DNA of 64,000 bases. Origin: Archivesica marissinica. Its lineage: Eukaryota; Mollusca; Bivalvia; Venerida; Vesicomyidae. The position numbers and the translations under genes were made by a program. Under the pieces are notes generated by a model. The model was not told the DNA's origin and made no database searches. It saw only the letters and a list, made by a program, of their open reading frames with translations. Below are positions 1 to 11,926 of the stretch, in pieces; positions within the stretch are counted from its first letter, which is position 1; every line of letters begins with the position of its first letter. The stretch spans positions 90,803,152-90,867,151 of the forward strand of contig CM026386.1 in assembly GCA_014843695.1 (NCBI GenBank). Direction: 5' to 3'.

Positions 1-90
1 TGCTCCATGTTACAGTTCAACATAATAATCCAAGCTACAGTTCAGCACAATGCTCCAAGCTACAGTTCAGCATAATAATCCAAGTTACAG
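1..90. repeat. Short degenerate tandem repeat, about 25 bp unit
   Basis: Three to four imperfect copies of a unit built on CCAAGCTACAGTTCAGC plus CATAATAAT run from the window edge up to the Ig-like exon. Related words (TTACAGTT, CACAGTTCAACATAA) recur just after that exon at about 318-376, so the exon sits inside the remains of the repeat. No coding signal is visible. Confidence 0.7.
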
Positions 91-345
91 TATAACTCTT
101 TCATCGCCAGCCAATGTCACATAAAAGAGACTTTGCACAAAGCAGATAACCCTACCGGACAGAACGTGTCGTCTGATATATATGCAGATTGCGCATGGAT
201 TAGTGGAATTGAAATACCTGTCGGAATAGCAAACAACATAGATCCTGATCAGACGGGGCGCTACAAATGTGTACATGCTCTGAATTTATTCGGCACCGAT
301 CGAGTTAACATAATGCCCCAACTTACAGTTCCTAGTTACAGTTAA
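79..345 (+). CDS. Ig-like domain exon fragment
   Basis: The frame is open from 79 to a TAA at 343-345. It carries the F-strand signature of an Ig domain: a DxxGRYxC motif (aspartate, then tyrosine and cysteine) near 247-270, followed by a short hydrophobic G-strand. An earlier cysteine-histidine pair near 115-120 could be the B-strand cysteine. There is no methionine start. A possible 3' splice site ends at the CAG of 88-90, which would give phase 0, but no strong donor follows. The translation runs straight into the flanking ACAGTT repeat. I read it as one exon, or a decayed exon, of an Ig-superfamily gene. The Ig family call rests on the F-strand motif only; the gene cannot be named. Confidence 0.45.
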   Translation, partial: SKLQYNSFIASQCHIKETLHKADNPTGQNVSSDIYADCAWISGIEIPVGIANNIDPDQTGRYKCVHALNLFGTDRVNIMPQLTVPSYS

Positions 346-1479
346 ACATGTTGATTAAGTCACAGTTCAACATAACGAACTAGCTGCTACGAATGTTGTC
401 CTGCGAAATCACACTTATGCTAGCATTTGTTTTCCCCGTCTTTTGGTTTATTTGAAAGGCATATATTCATGTATGCTAGGCGTATATGTTTCCTTGTCAT
501 TCAATGCAGTTAGAAGGCGTCTAATTGGAAGACATGTAAGTATTCACATATAAGGAGACTCATATTCAATTACGGTTAATTACATCCGTTATCAGTTTAT
601 TTATATTTATATAAATATATGTCTTCCATATACCATAGCAGTATACTTAATGAATGAATAACGGGATAATAGTTGACATCTGAGAATGAACAACACTGTA
701 TTGGGCGTGTATGTGGAAGCCGAAAGCCCCCACGCTAACCGTAGGCAAACCCGATGTCGTTGATACACAGATGGAAACTATTAACCCGCGATTCATTACT
801 TTATTTAGATTCATTAATCAAAGAACACCAAAGAAACGCTGCCTAAGCTGCACATGCGCAAGGAAATTCACATGAAAGCAGATACAAACATGACATATAC
901 GTTCATCGAAAGAAATGCAACGGCAATGTAAATATGTAATGTTAAAACATCTCCAGTCACTACAGTCTACTCGCAACGGACTAGCTCACAAGCGTAGACA
1001 CACTAACTAACTGCCGTAGGCCCCTACTGACGCATTACATTCCTTAGTTATACGCGATAACAATAAGAAGACATTGTAGTAGTTCATCACAGTGACTGTT
1101 CAACACAAATATACATAAACTTTCATACGAAAAATAATATTATGTCAATAACTGAAATTAGCATAAATGATTTTCTATGATTTTGGCTAATATAATAATA
1201 ATAATATATGTCCCCGTTGGGAGCCTCATTTCTATACAATGCACAACCGCAAAAACACTTCTATGTCTTTGCTATACTCTCTCTAAACTGATGTATACCA
1301 ATAAACAAGCAACAACTGTATGCTGTACCAGAACGAGCAACGTTTATTTCGGCAACCTGGCTACACATATGCTTACATATTTACATATATATATATCCAC
1401 AAGGTCGACTGTATCAACAATAATATCAACATTCAAGTGTATTTACATATCACTATTGATATTACCGCATAACTACGTC
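346..1479. other. Gene-free AT-rich stretch
   Basis: No convincing exon is visible on either strand. Positions 766-806 share about 36 nearly identical bases, inverted, with 61191-61230 next to a SINE, so a decayed copy of a dispersed repeat is likely at about 680-806. The ORF at 1177-1563 has no family signature and runs into the transposon terminus. Confidence 0.5.
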
Positions 1480-1483
1480 TTAA
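1480..1483. repeat. Target site duplication, left (TTAA)
   Basis: TTAA immediately precedes the left terminal inverted repeat and is matched by TTAA at 4481-4484. Confidence 0.85.
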
Positions 1484-1529
1484 AGGCCTGCAGTTTGACC
1501 CCGTCCAATTGTAAAGATTTATACTTTAC
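1484..1529 (+). repeat. Left terminal inverted repeat, 46 bp
   Basis: This is the exact reverse complement of 4435-4480. It starts AGG, compatible with Kolobok-type ends. Confidence 0.9.
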
Positions 1530-1742
1530 ACATATTCTGCCGATTTCTACAAGATGCCATTGAGTAAAATAACAATGTATGTAACTGATGAGCAGAGAAA
1601 AGAATTGCTGACTTTCTTGCAAAATAAGAACTGGGACGTAGAGATGGAAATAGAAGAAACAGCCACCGCCATGCCCGTTACAGAGGCTGCTTACGTACCT
1701 CCCCTCAATGGCATCTTGTAGAAATCGGCAGAATATGTGTAA
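1526..1742. repeat. Subterminal foldback: 39-bp perfect inverted arms
   Basis: Positions 1526-1564 and 1704-1742 are exact reverse complements separated by 139 bp, so transcripts could form a long hairpin. The left arm overlaps the last four bases of the terminal inverted repeat. The loop contains most of a small ORF (1554-1721). It may be a nested foldback insertion or a duplicated subterminal transposase-binding region. Confidence 0.85.
1554..1721 (+). CDS. Small acidic 55-codon ORF inside transposon foldback
   Basis: ATG at 1554-1556 and TAG at 1719-1721 give 55 residues. The sequence is rich in Glu/Asp and Thr and includes a predicted helical stretch TDEQRKELLTFLQNKNW near residues 11-28. 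The start codon lies in the left arm of the 39-bp inverted repeat and the stop lies in the right arm, so both ends of the peptide are encoded by the inverted repeat. It is upstream of the transposase on the same strand. I recognise no family. It could be an accessory peptide, an N-terminal transposase exon, or a chance ORF. Confidence 0.25.
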   Translation: MPLSKITMYVTDEQRKELLTFLQNKNWDVEMEIEETATAMPVTEAAYVPPLNGIL

Positions 1743-2493
1743 TACTCGTATGTTCAAGAGATTATAATTATAATATTATACATATACTCATAGCATTCAC
1801 TGTGATTATTATGTAGCATCAATATCGGTAAACACACACTGACAGAGAAATATTTAAAATATAACAGAAAACTTGCGAATAATACTGTAGATATATAATT
1901 AAATGAAGTATGAAGGTCACCATATAACGAACACATATAGTTTATTCATATAAATACATACATATTATATACATACATATTTGATTAGGTCAACACATGA
2001 ACTGAATTTTGAATTAGATTGCACAGATCACAACCATAGCGCACATTATACATGTATAGAAATGACACTAGCAGTTGACAGGCCAATTCCACGTGAATTT
2101 CGCTCTCACATGCTTGGCTGTACGTATGACTAATCTAGTCTATAGAGTAGGCCTACTTAGCGCGAGTTCAGTCAGCTATAGCTTTAGTATTTTCAATCTT
2201 GAAAACCTTTGATTTTCTAATACTGTGATTAGATATAATGTATTATTGTATTACTGCTCCTACATGCTAGTGTGTACACCATTTTAGATTTAAAGTATCT
2301 TTCTTTGCTACAGTATATTCTATGGTGTATTATTAATAAATAAGTGATTGCATATTCTTTGTCACACCGTCTCTGTGTGTACATGCAAGTTTTTTTTTAA
2401 TGAACTAGTTGGTTACTGACTATTGAGTAAACTTTTTTCAATCCAATTCTTAAATTGATATTAGCTCAAAAATGAGTAAAACAGCGTTTTAAT

Positions 2494-4001
2494 ATGAACT
2501 TATTTGGCAATAAATCTGAATACGAACAATTCCGAAGTGATCTAAAATGTATTGATCTCGCTTTGAGACGTAAAAAGAACGATAAACCTAATACTCTTGA
2601 TGTACTCAATATAATAGTTACAAAATACAAAGAGAGCCTATTGTCGGAAGAGAATAGCCATCCTGCCCCAGTAGATGACCACAATGAATGTACTTTGCAG
2701 TCGTACGATGAGAATCTCGTTATTACAACACAAACTGCATTGCAGAACTTCTCAGACATTTCATACAGACATAGCGGTACTTGTGATTTCAGGTTGACAT
2801 TGAAGGCGACTAATAGTATTGACTATGGCAAACAATTCATTGTAACATGTGACCAATGCCAATTTAAGTCTGCTTGGAAATCATCACTTGAACTATCTAA
2901 TGGAAAGAATTTAGTCACGTTACGAATGTTTCATGGCTATATCACAAGTGGCATGCTACCATCACAGATGGATAGATTCATTTCTACAATTGGACTGCAA
3001 ACGCTTGGATCTCGAACGACTAAAGCTTATCTAAAATTCACGTCTGATCATATTAGCGAAGAAAGATGGTCATCCTGTGATATTGCTCTAACCGAAGAGC
3101 TTCAGTTAAACGGGCCTGATAACTCAATAGACTTGGTAACAGATGCACGGCACAGTACTCGGCGAAACTCCAAGTTCACTGACGTTGCCTGTCTTGGGTA
3201 TAATACTAAACAAGTAATACATCACGAAATAGTCAGCCGTGCTGACGACCCATGTGCACAGCGACATGAGCTTCTGGGCACAAAAAGAATATATGCCCAC
3301 CTTGAAACAAAACAAATTAATGTTCGACGCCATGGTCACGATCGTAATACAAGTGTTAGCAAATATATCAGAGAAAATCAGCAACGTACAGTAAATCAAT
3401 ATGACACATGGCATGCATCCGTATCCCTTGAAAAGCAACTGAAACAGATATCAAGTGGTGCAAAATGCCGAGAGGGCAAAACCTGGTCCATTCAACTTTC
3501 CAACAAAGTTGGGCCGGTCAAAACACATATGCAATATGCTATGCGTAATTGCAATGGTGACCAATCCATACTTCGAACAAAAATGGAATGTATTGTCAAA
3601 CATTACCAAAATGACCACACAGACTGTTCACCCGAGTCTCGGTGTAAAATAGATCCCAACTATATCCCCAGCCGTCAAATACTTACAAGACCTGTTGCTG
3701 TAGAACTGTTGCTGTCATGTGTTAGAATGTTTATAAGGAAGCGCAAAATTATATCTACCACATGGACACTAGTAGCGTGGAATCATTCAACAACAGCTTG
3801 AATGTTTTCCATGACAAACGTATCGGAACCTTCTCTGCTCTTCACTACACTATAAGCTCACATTTGGCAATATGTCAATGGAATGAGACAGTGCAAGTCA
3901 AGAATAATACAAGACTCCGTTGTACGCTCCAGTTCAAATCCAACATTTGGGCACGGTATAAACAGGCATTATTTTCACACTTAATCTGGCGGCCTTTTTA
4001 A
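2494..4001 (+). pseudogene. Kolobok-like DDE transposase, broken by one frameshift
   Basis: The main frame runs 2494-3801 (435 aa). The remaining C-terminus is in another frame, from just after an in-frame TAG at about 3722 through the TAA at 3999-4001, so a small indel lies near 3690-3735. Features typical of this family appear in order: a CxxC pair near residues 124-127; a segment with NGK..VT..MFHGYITSGMLP; a probable first catalytic Asp at 217 in VTDARHS; a second Asp at 283 in GHDRNTS; and a probable catalytic Glu in VESFNN (codon 3780-3782) in the shifted frame. The DARHS and HDRN motifs match transposase-like proteins I have seen in molluscs and cnidarians. The exact superfamily rests on the TTAA duplication plus these motifs. 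The element sits between perfect terminal repeats. Confidence 0.75.
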
Positions 4002-4434
4002 ACCAGATGATACATGAAAGTGACAGAACAGAATATGAAAGTGACGAAACTCCGACCTTACAAACAACATAGATCCTGATCAGTTTAACAGTTTATTCGT
4101 AATTCAAGGCCTCCGCCCCATACACATATATTATATACATGCATACAAATTATCAGTCTCAGTGATTACGCTACGGCTAATGAGGCACCTACATAACATG
4201 TAATCTATGTCCCTGGGCTGATCTGGATTATGTAGTTTGAATACTCATAACTATCAATTTTCTTTACAATAAATAATATACGTTTACTTAAATTGTCAGT
4301 GCCTCATTTTGACTAATTCTCAGCTCACAGAGTGATCGTGCATATTAACCGTTAGAAAATACCTACATACGCCAAATTATACTGAATGTACTGCTACATT
4401 GTTGATACAAGCCACTAATTACATGGAACAGGTA

Positions 4435-4480
4435 GTAAAGTATAAATCTTTACAATTGGACGGGGTCAAACTGCAGGCCT
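4435..4480 (-). repeat. Right terminal inverted repeat, 46 bp
   Basis: This is the exact reverse complement of 1484-1529. Pairing stops abruptly on the inner side at 4434/1530. Confidence 0.9.
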
Positions 4481-4484
4481 TTAA
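4481..4484. repeat. Target site duplication, right (TTAA)
   Basis: TTAA immediately follows the right terminal inverted repeat and matches 1480-1483. Confidence 0.85.
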
Positions 4485-5389
4485 GCATTATATATCTGCG
4501 CAATGTTTTGTTTTGTTTTAGTCAATTGATCAAATATTACAAACCGACTTCGCCCAGGAAAAACGAGAGAATTTACTCTGGAAACCTGTAACCCATGTCT
4601 ACATGACCACTTGTACAAAAAGTGACCGGATTGTCGGATTGTAGAGCAGTATGGTTCCACGCTCTCTTGCAAATATACAATATCATTACATGTACTAATT
4701 GTATCATAAAGACAGTATTTAATTGTGAAATGCCTTAATATTCATAACATGAAATTATAACTTGTTAGAAGTTGTTCGGTAGAATGATCAGCTCTACATA
4801 CACGTCTCAATATATAATCTTAAATAGCACGCTTTCCTCGTGCTATATAGACCGACCGATACACATTATCACTTTAGGGTACCGCTACGCGAAAGACAAA
4901 TATTTCACGCTCTACTATCGAAACGCGTGAAATGAATAATAGTGTTAACGTACCTAAATAATTCCATTATAATGTTCAAGATAGTTTCTGTTTGCTGTCA
5001 AATTCAATAACTACAGACACAACAAATGCATTAGAATATATTACCTTATAATTAACTGTTCATGATTGTCAGAAAATAGCTAAACTACAAACGTAGATCC
5101 AACCGCGGAGGAATACGAAACTCAAGCAGTGACAGAGTAAATGCCAAAGTTCACTGTTTCAAAACAGTGGAAGAAGGAGTTTTCTTTCGCCATGAAAACT
5201 CCATCATTCATTGGAAAGCATAAAAGAAATAGTATTCTTTAACATATTGATATATGATACATATTTCTATAAAATACAGTTGCTTGTATTCGGTGTACTA
5301 CAGCCATTACATGTGTTCTTATATCAACACACGTGCAATAACACCTGGAATCATTCGTATTGGTCACGGCATGACAACTTGCTTTTGAC
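4485..5389. other. Gene-free stretch between transposon and satellite
   Basis: AT-rich sequence. The short ORFs seen here show no family signature. The region grades into the first 61-bp satellite monomer near 5390. Confidence 0.6.
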
Positions 5390-8236
5390 ACATTTGACAC
5401 ATAGTTTGTTAAGTTCGTACATTTACGCACATATTTAATATAATACTCTTACATTTGACACATAGTTTGTTAAGTTCGTACATTTACGCACATATTTAAT
5501 ATAATACCCTTACATGTGACACATAGTTTGTTAAGTTCGTACATTTACGCACAGATTTAATATAATACTCTTACATTTGACATATAGTTTGTTAAGTTCG
5601 TACATTTACGCAAAGATTTAATATAATACTCTTACATTTGACATATAGTTTGTTAAGTTCGTACATTTACGCACAGATTTAATACAATACTCTTACATTT
5701 GACATATAGTTTGTTAAGTTCATACATTTACGCACACATTTAATATAATACTCTTACATTTGACACATAGTTTGTTAAGTTCATACATTTACGCACATAT
5801 TTAATATAATACCCTTACATGTGACACATAGTTTGTTAAGTTCGTACATTTACGCACATATTTAATATAATACTCTTACATTTGACATATAGTTTGTTAA
5901 GTTCGTACATTTACGCAAAGATTTAATATAATACTCTTACATGTGACACATAGTTTGTTAAGTTCGTTCATTTACGCACATATTAAAAATAATGCTCATA
6001 AATTTGACATATAGTTTGTTAATTTCGTACAATTACGCAAAGATTTAATATAATACAATTACATGTGACACATAGTTTGTTAATTTAGTACATTTACGCA
6101 AAGATTCAATATAATACTCTTACATTTGACATATAGATTGTTAAGTTCGTACAGTTACGTAAAGTTTTAATATAATACTCTTACATGTGACACATAGTTT
6201 GATAAGTTCGTACAATTACGCAAAGATTTATTATAATACCCTTACATGTGACACATAGTTCGTTAAGTTCGTACAATTACGCAAGGATTTAATAAAATAC
6301 TCATACATTTGACACATAGTTTGTTAAGTTCGTACAATTACGCAAAGATTTAATATAACACCCTTACATTTGACATATAGTTTGTTAAGTTCGTACAATT
6401 ACGCAAATATTTAATATAATACTCTTACATGTGACACATAGTTTGTTAAGTTCGTACATTTACGCACAGATTTAATATAATATTCTTACATGTGACACAT
6501 AGTTTGTTAAGTTCGTTCATTTACGCACAGATTAAAAATAATGCTCATAAATTTGACATTTAGTTTGTTAAGTTCGTACAATTACGCAAATAATTAATAT
6601 AATACAATTACATGTGACACATAGTTTGTTAATTTAGTACAATTACGCAAAGATTCAATATAATACCCTTACATTTGACATATAGATTGTTGAGTTCGTA
6701 CAGTTACGTAAAGTTTTAATATAATACTCTTACATGTGACACATAGTTTGTTAAGTTCGTACATTTACGCAACGATTTAATATAATACTCTTACATATGA
6801 CATATAGTGTGTTAAGTTCGTACATTTACGCACATATTTAATATAATACTCTTACATTTGACATATAGTTTGTTAAGTTCCTACAATTACGCAAAGATTT
6901 AATATAATACAATTACATGTGACACATAGTTTGTTAATTTAGTACAATTACGCAAAGATTCAATATAATACTCTTACATGTGACAAATAGTTTGTTAAGT
7001 TCGTACATTTACGCAAATATTTAATATAATTCTCTTTCATGTGACACATAGTTTGTTAAGTTCGTACATTTACGCAAAGATTTAATATAATACTCTTACA
7101 TGTGACAACTAGTTTGTTAAGTTCGTACATTTACGCAAATATTTAATATAATTCTCTTTCATGTGACATATAGTTTGTTAAGTTCGTATATTTACGCAAA
7201 TATTTAATATAATTCTCTTTCATGTGACATATAGTTTGTTAAGTTCGTACAATTATGCAAAGATTTAAAATAATACTCTTACATGTGGCACATAGTTTGC
7301 TAAGTTCGAACATTTACGCAAAGATTTAATATAATACTCTTACGTGTGACACATAGTTTGTTAAGTTCCTACAATTACGAAAATATTTAATATAATACTC
7401 TTACATTTAACATATAGTTTGTTAAGTTCGTACATTTACGCAAATATTTAATATAATTCTCTTTCATGTGACGCATAGTTTGTTAAGTTCGTACAATTAC
7501 GCAAAGATTTAATATAATACTACTACATTTGACATATAGTTTGATAAGTTCGAACAATTACGCAACTATTTATTATAATACTCTTACATGTGACACATAG
7601 TTTGTTAAGTTCGTACAATTACGCAAGGATTTAATATAATACTCATACATTTGACATATAGTTTGTTAAGTTCGTACATTTACGCAAATATTTAATATAA
7701 TACTCATACATTTGACATATAGTTTGTTAAGTTCATACATTTACGCACAGAGTTAAAATAATACACTTACATTTGACATATGGTTTATTAAGTTCATACA
7801 ATTACGCAAAGATTTAATATAATACTCTTACATGTGACACATAGTTTGTTAAGTTCGTACAATTACGTAAATATTTAATATAATACCCTTATATTTGACA
7901 TATTGTTTGTTAAGTTCATACATTTACGCAACGATTTAATATAATACCCTTACATGTGACACATAGTTTGTTAAGTTCGTACATTTACGCAAAGATTAAA
8001 TATAATAATCTTACATTTGACATATAGTTTGTTAAGTTCGTACATTTACGCAAAGATTTAATATAATAGCCTTACATGTGACACATAGTTTGTTAAGTTC
8101 GTACAATTACGCAAACATTTAATATAATACTCTTACATGTGACACATAGTTTGTTAAGTTCGTACATTTACGCACATATTAAACATAATACTCATAAATT
8201 TGACATATAGTTTGTTAAGTGAGTACATTTACGCAA
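5390..8236. repeat. 61-bp satellite, array 1 (about 46 copies)
   Basis: The monomer is 61 bp, measured from successive AAGTTCGTAC words at 5411, 5472 and 5533. The core words are CATAGTTTGTTAAGTTCGTAC, a TTTACGCA or ATTACGCA block, TTAATATAATACTCTTACAT and GTGACACA or TTGACATA. Variants at fixed positions alternate, so some stretches may be organised as 122-bp dimers. A block starting near 5962 reappears almost unchanged near 18306, in array 2. The array stops at the LINE junction and resumes beyond it. Confidence 0.95.
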
Positions 8237-11200
8237 TCCTGGAATATTAATGGTTTGACTAGTGACAAAAAACACTCACCTGAATTCCTGAACATTATAG
8301 CACAACACGACACTATTTTTCTATATGAGACATGGACCAATAAAGACAGTGATGTTGAGCTTTCGGAGTATCTTTCATATAACTTCTATAGACGATTCCA
8401 AAACCGCAACGCGAAGCGATGCAGTGGAGGCATCGTACTATGCTATAAAGAACATTTGGCACCTTGTATTAGTATTATCAGAACACATTATGACACTATT
8501 ATTTGGCTTAAACTAGACCGACACTTCTTTCACTTTGATAACGATGTTTTTATATGTGGAACTTATATCTGGTGTGAAAATTCACCTGCTTACAATATTA
8601 CAGCTGTGGACTTGTTTGATACCATACAAAATGATATATATGAGTTTGATAGCTTAGGACATATGTATCTCGTGGGAGATTGGAACAGCCGGGTAGGCAC
8701 AAAACATGATTTTATCGATTGTGATGTTTTAAACAACAATATTGATGATATTGATTATATACCAGATTGTAACCTGCATAGGGCCTCAATGGATAAAACG
8801 TGTAATAATTTTGGTATAAAATTACTCGACCTATGTAAATCCTCGGGTCTTCGCATAGCTAATGGGCGCTTATATGATGACGTAAACGGCTTATACACAT
8901 TTGCAAATACACAAGGTGCCTCGGTAATTGATTTATTGTTATCGAAAGAAAACGATTTTCCTTTGTTATGTGATTTTCGTGTAAACCCATTTAATGAATA
9001 TAGTGACCATGCGGGCATATTATTTGTATTAAAATGTAACGTTACTTTTGATAGCGTTCATGAGGAAACAGGGGTCAGATTTAAATGGGACGATAGTCTA
9101 ATTAATGCCTTTCGCTCAGGTATTATTGCAAGTTTGCCTGATTTTAATCGCATAACGAATACAATTAATATACATAGTAGAGAATCTGTCAATAACGTAT
9201 TAAATACATTTACCAATACAATGCGAGACGTGGCGGATCCGTTATATAAGAAATGTTTTAAGCGTAATAGATCCATGCCATGCTTTAGTGATAAACCCAT
9301 TGCCAGTCATGCGGAATGGTTTGACACTGAATGTATTGAAGCGAGAAATCTGTATGTAAATGCCCAACATATTTTTAATAGACTTAAATCTGAGCATAGT
9401 AGGGAGCAATTTTGTTATAATAAAAAAATATATAAAGATTTATGTAAGAGAAAACGATATGCTAACAAGCTTAAGAAATTATTAGAAATTGAAAAATTGA
9501 AACATGCTAAGCCAAAACAGTTTTGGAAATATTTTAAACGAAATAATAACAAGTCTGCATCTAATAATATAACTCTTGAAGATTTAAAAAAATATTTTGC
9601 AGAGTTAGGAAATGATGCTGCACAATCCGAAAACCCGGATGCAGAGAATTTTTGTGATAACCATGACTTCGATAATTTAGATTGTTCATTTGATGAGCTT
9701 GACAGGCGTATAACTATTGAGGAAATTGTATCTGCTGTCAAGGGTTTAAAAGCCATGGGTAATGATTTTATTATGAATGAATATTTGATTACAGGTATCG
9801 ATATTCTATCAGGTCATATATGTGATATTTTTAATGCTATTTTGGACTCAGGCTATTTTCCAGATAAATGGACAGAAGGTGTTATTATCCCGTTGCATAA
9901 AAAGGGTGATACAAACAATGTAAATAACTACAGGGGAATAACATTAGTGAGCTGCTTATCTAAATTGTTTACTTCAGTTTTAAATAAAAGAATTGTTAAA
10001 TTTTGTGAAACAAATAATGTAATATCAGATGCACAGTTTGGGTTCAGAAAAGGGCGTTCAACGGTTGATGCGTTGTTTATTTTAACCAATATTGTTCAAA
10101 ACTACTTGTTTAATAACAAAAGACTGTATTGTGCATACATTGATTTATGTAAATGTTTTGATACTATTTATAGAAATGCCCTGTGGATGAAATTATATAA
10201 ATGTGGTATACAAGGAAAGCTGTTAAGGATTATTAGAGACATGTACCAAAAAGTAAAGTCTTGTGTTAGAAGTTGTAACAGTTATACCGATTATTTTGAA
10301 TATGCAGTTGGCTTACGACAAGGGGAGATAATGTCTCCACTTTTATTTTCTCTATTTGTGGAAGATCTGGAACTATTTTTACAAGATAACACTAATACAG
10401 GATTGTTAATAGATGATATTGTATTAATGTTACTGCTATTCGCAGACGATATGGTTATATTTGGTAAATCACCACATGAACTACAAACTAGCCTAAATAA
10501 GTTACATGAGTACTGCGAGTTATGGGGCTTAAAAGTTAATACAATAAAAACTAAGATAATGGTTTTTCGTAAAAGGGGTGGCCTACTTGCAAATGAATCA
10601 TGGACATATAATGGGATCATCATCGTCATCGTGAATGATTTTAACTATTTGGGTACTGTTTTTAATTATACTGGTAACTTTACTCTGAACCAACAATATT
10701 TATCTGGGAAGGCCTTAAAATCTTTAAATATTCTTTTAGTTAACTGTACCAAGATAAACCTTAAACCGAAACTACTTTGTCAGCTTTTTGATGCCTTTGT
10801 TGGCTCTATTTTGAACTACTCATCTGAAATTTGGGGGTTCACCAAATCTAAAGAGTTGGAAAGAATTCAATTGAAATTTTGTAAACGTATTTTAAATGTA
10901 AGGGTCACTTCATGTTCTACAGGAGTTTACGGGGAGCTAGGTAGATATCCCCTTTATATTTCCCGTTATATTCGCATTATTAAATACTGGTTCAAATTAT
11001 TAAATACAGATAATATCATCCTTAGTAGAGTATATAATCAATCTGTAAGTGATATGAATAACGGTGCTAAAAACTGGGTATCACAACTTAAAGAGATGCT
11101 ATGTAATTATGGCTTTGCAACTATTTGGGAAGATCCATACTATGTAAATGTTAATACTTTTATATGTTTGTTTAAGCAACGGATTATTGATTGCTTTATA

Positions 11201-11641
11201 CAAGGGTGGTTTGGTAGTAAAGACACAAGTGGTGTGCTTGTATTGTATAATAGTTGTAAATTGCGTTTTGAATACGAAACCTATCTCGATAATATTCCAT
11301 ATAATTTACGATACTTAATAACTAGGTTAAGAATTTCAGCTCATTCATTAAGAATTCATACAGGTAGATATGGCCAAACTAAAATACCACAAACCTAACG
11401 GTTTTGCTCATGCTGTAAATCGAGAGATTTGGAAGATGAATATCATTTTTTACTTGTTTGTAAATGCTATATGCATTTGCGAATCAAATTTATTAAAAAA
11501 TACTACTTTGTAAGACCAAATATGGCAAAGTGTATTGAATTGTTACAATCAAACAATAGAACTATATTATTGAACTTAGCATTATACTACAAACAAGCTG
11601 TTGCTATAAGAACTTCGATATTAAATATCATAGTGCATTAA
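8219..11641 (+). pseudogene. LINE ORF2: endonuclease plus reverse transcriptase, one internal stop
   Basis: The open frame is 8219-11398 (1059 codons) and continues in the same frame to 11641 after a single TAA at 11396-11398. The apparent GTG start lies in satellite sequence, so true element coding starts at about residue 7. Apurinic-type endonuclease motifs are visible: SWNINGL (7-13), Glu37 in FLYETWT, GDWN (153-156) and SDH (262-264). Reverse transcriptase motifs follow: QFGFRKGRSTVD, first Asp642 in AYIDL, LRQGEIMSPLLF, and FADD (741-744) instead of the usual YADD. After the stop comes CSCC then EDEYHFLLVC, the usual C-terminal Cys/His knuckle. The stop separates the knuckle from the body, so the copy is probably inactive. 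The clade is uncertain; it resembles elements common in bivalves. Confidence 0.85.
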
Positions 11642-11926
11642 CCTCTATAATAGGTTATTAAATACAGTATAATATTGTTGTTGATCAAGTTGTATATAGT
11701 TGTACGTAGAATAAGCGGTAAGCAACATTCAATATACTTACCTTGTTTCCCAGAATAAACAAGTATACATGCACATGTATATTTGCATACATACTAAATA
11801 AGTAATTTGTAATATTAAAGTTTATCCTCTCTAAAAACAAATATATATCTATTCTAATTATATTCTAAAATTTCTACTCAATACATGTATAATTAGCTTG
11901 TATGACATTGATCACGTGTAAATAGT
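8237..11926 (+). mobile_element. Non-LTR retrotransposon (LINE) embedded in 61-bp satellite
   Basis: This single non-satellite block interrupts the 61-bp array. On the left the satellite stops within a monomer after TTTACGCAA. On the right it resumes at ATACTCTTACATG, with about 12 bp of the expected monomer missing between them. The block carries one long ORF with endonuclease and reverse transcriptase, then a C-terminal zinc-knuckle region after an in-frame stop, then about 285 bp of AT-rich 3' sequence. No ORF1 is present, so the copy is probably 5'-truncated right at the start of the endonuclease domain. No target site duplication is obvious. Confidence 0.85.
11642..11926 (+). other. LINE 3' untranslated region
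   Basis: About 285 bp of AT-rich, non-satellite sequence follows the LINE C-terminus and reaches the point where the satellite resumes. No poly(A) tract or clear short terminal repeat is seen at the end. Confidence 0.6.

Larger units (their letters stand above)
1484..4480 (+). mobile_element. Kolobok-type DNA transposon, 2997 bp, TTAA target duplication
   Basis: Perfect 46-bp terminal inverted repeats occupy 1484-1529 (starting AGGCCTGCAGTTTGACC) and 4435-4480 (ending GGTCAAACTGCAGGCCT). TTAA lies directly outside each end, at 1480-1483 and 4481-4484. TTAA duplications are known for Kolobok and piggyBac elements. The transposase is not piggyBac-like, which favours Kolobok. The interior holds the transposase (2494-4001, frameshifted) and a subterminal foldback (1526-1742) with a 55-codon ORF. 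The identical terminal repeats suggest fairly recent insertion, although the transposase is broken, so the copy would need help from another element to move. Confidence 0.85.

Noticed and set aside
1177..1563. 128-codon plus ORF
   Set aside because: It has no family signature and overlaps the left terminal repeat of the transposon in a different role.
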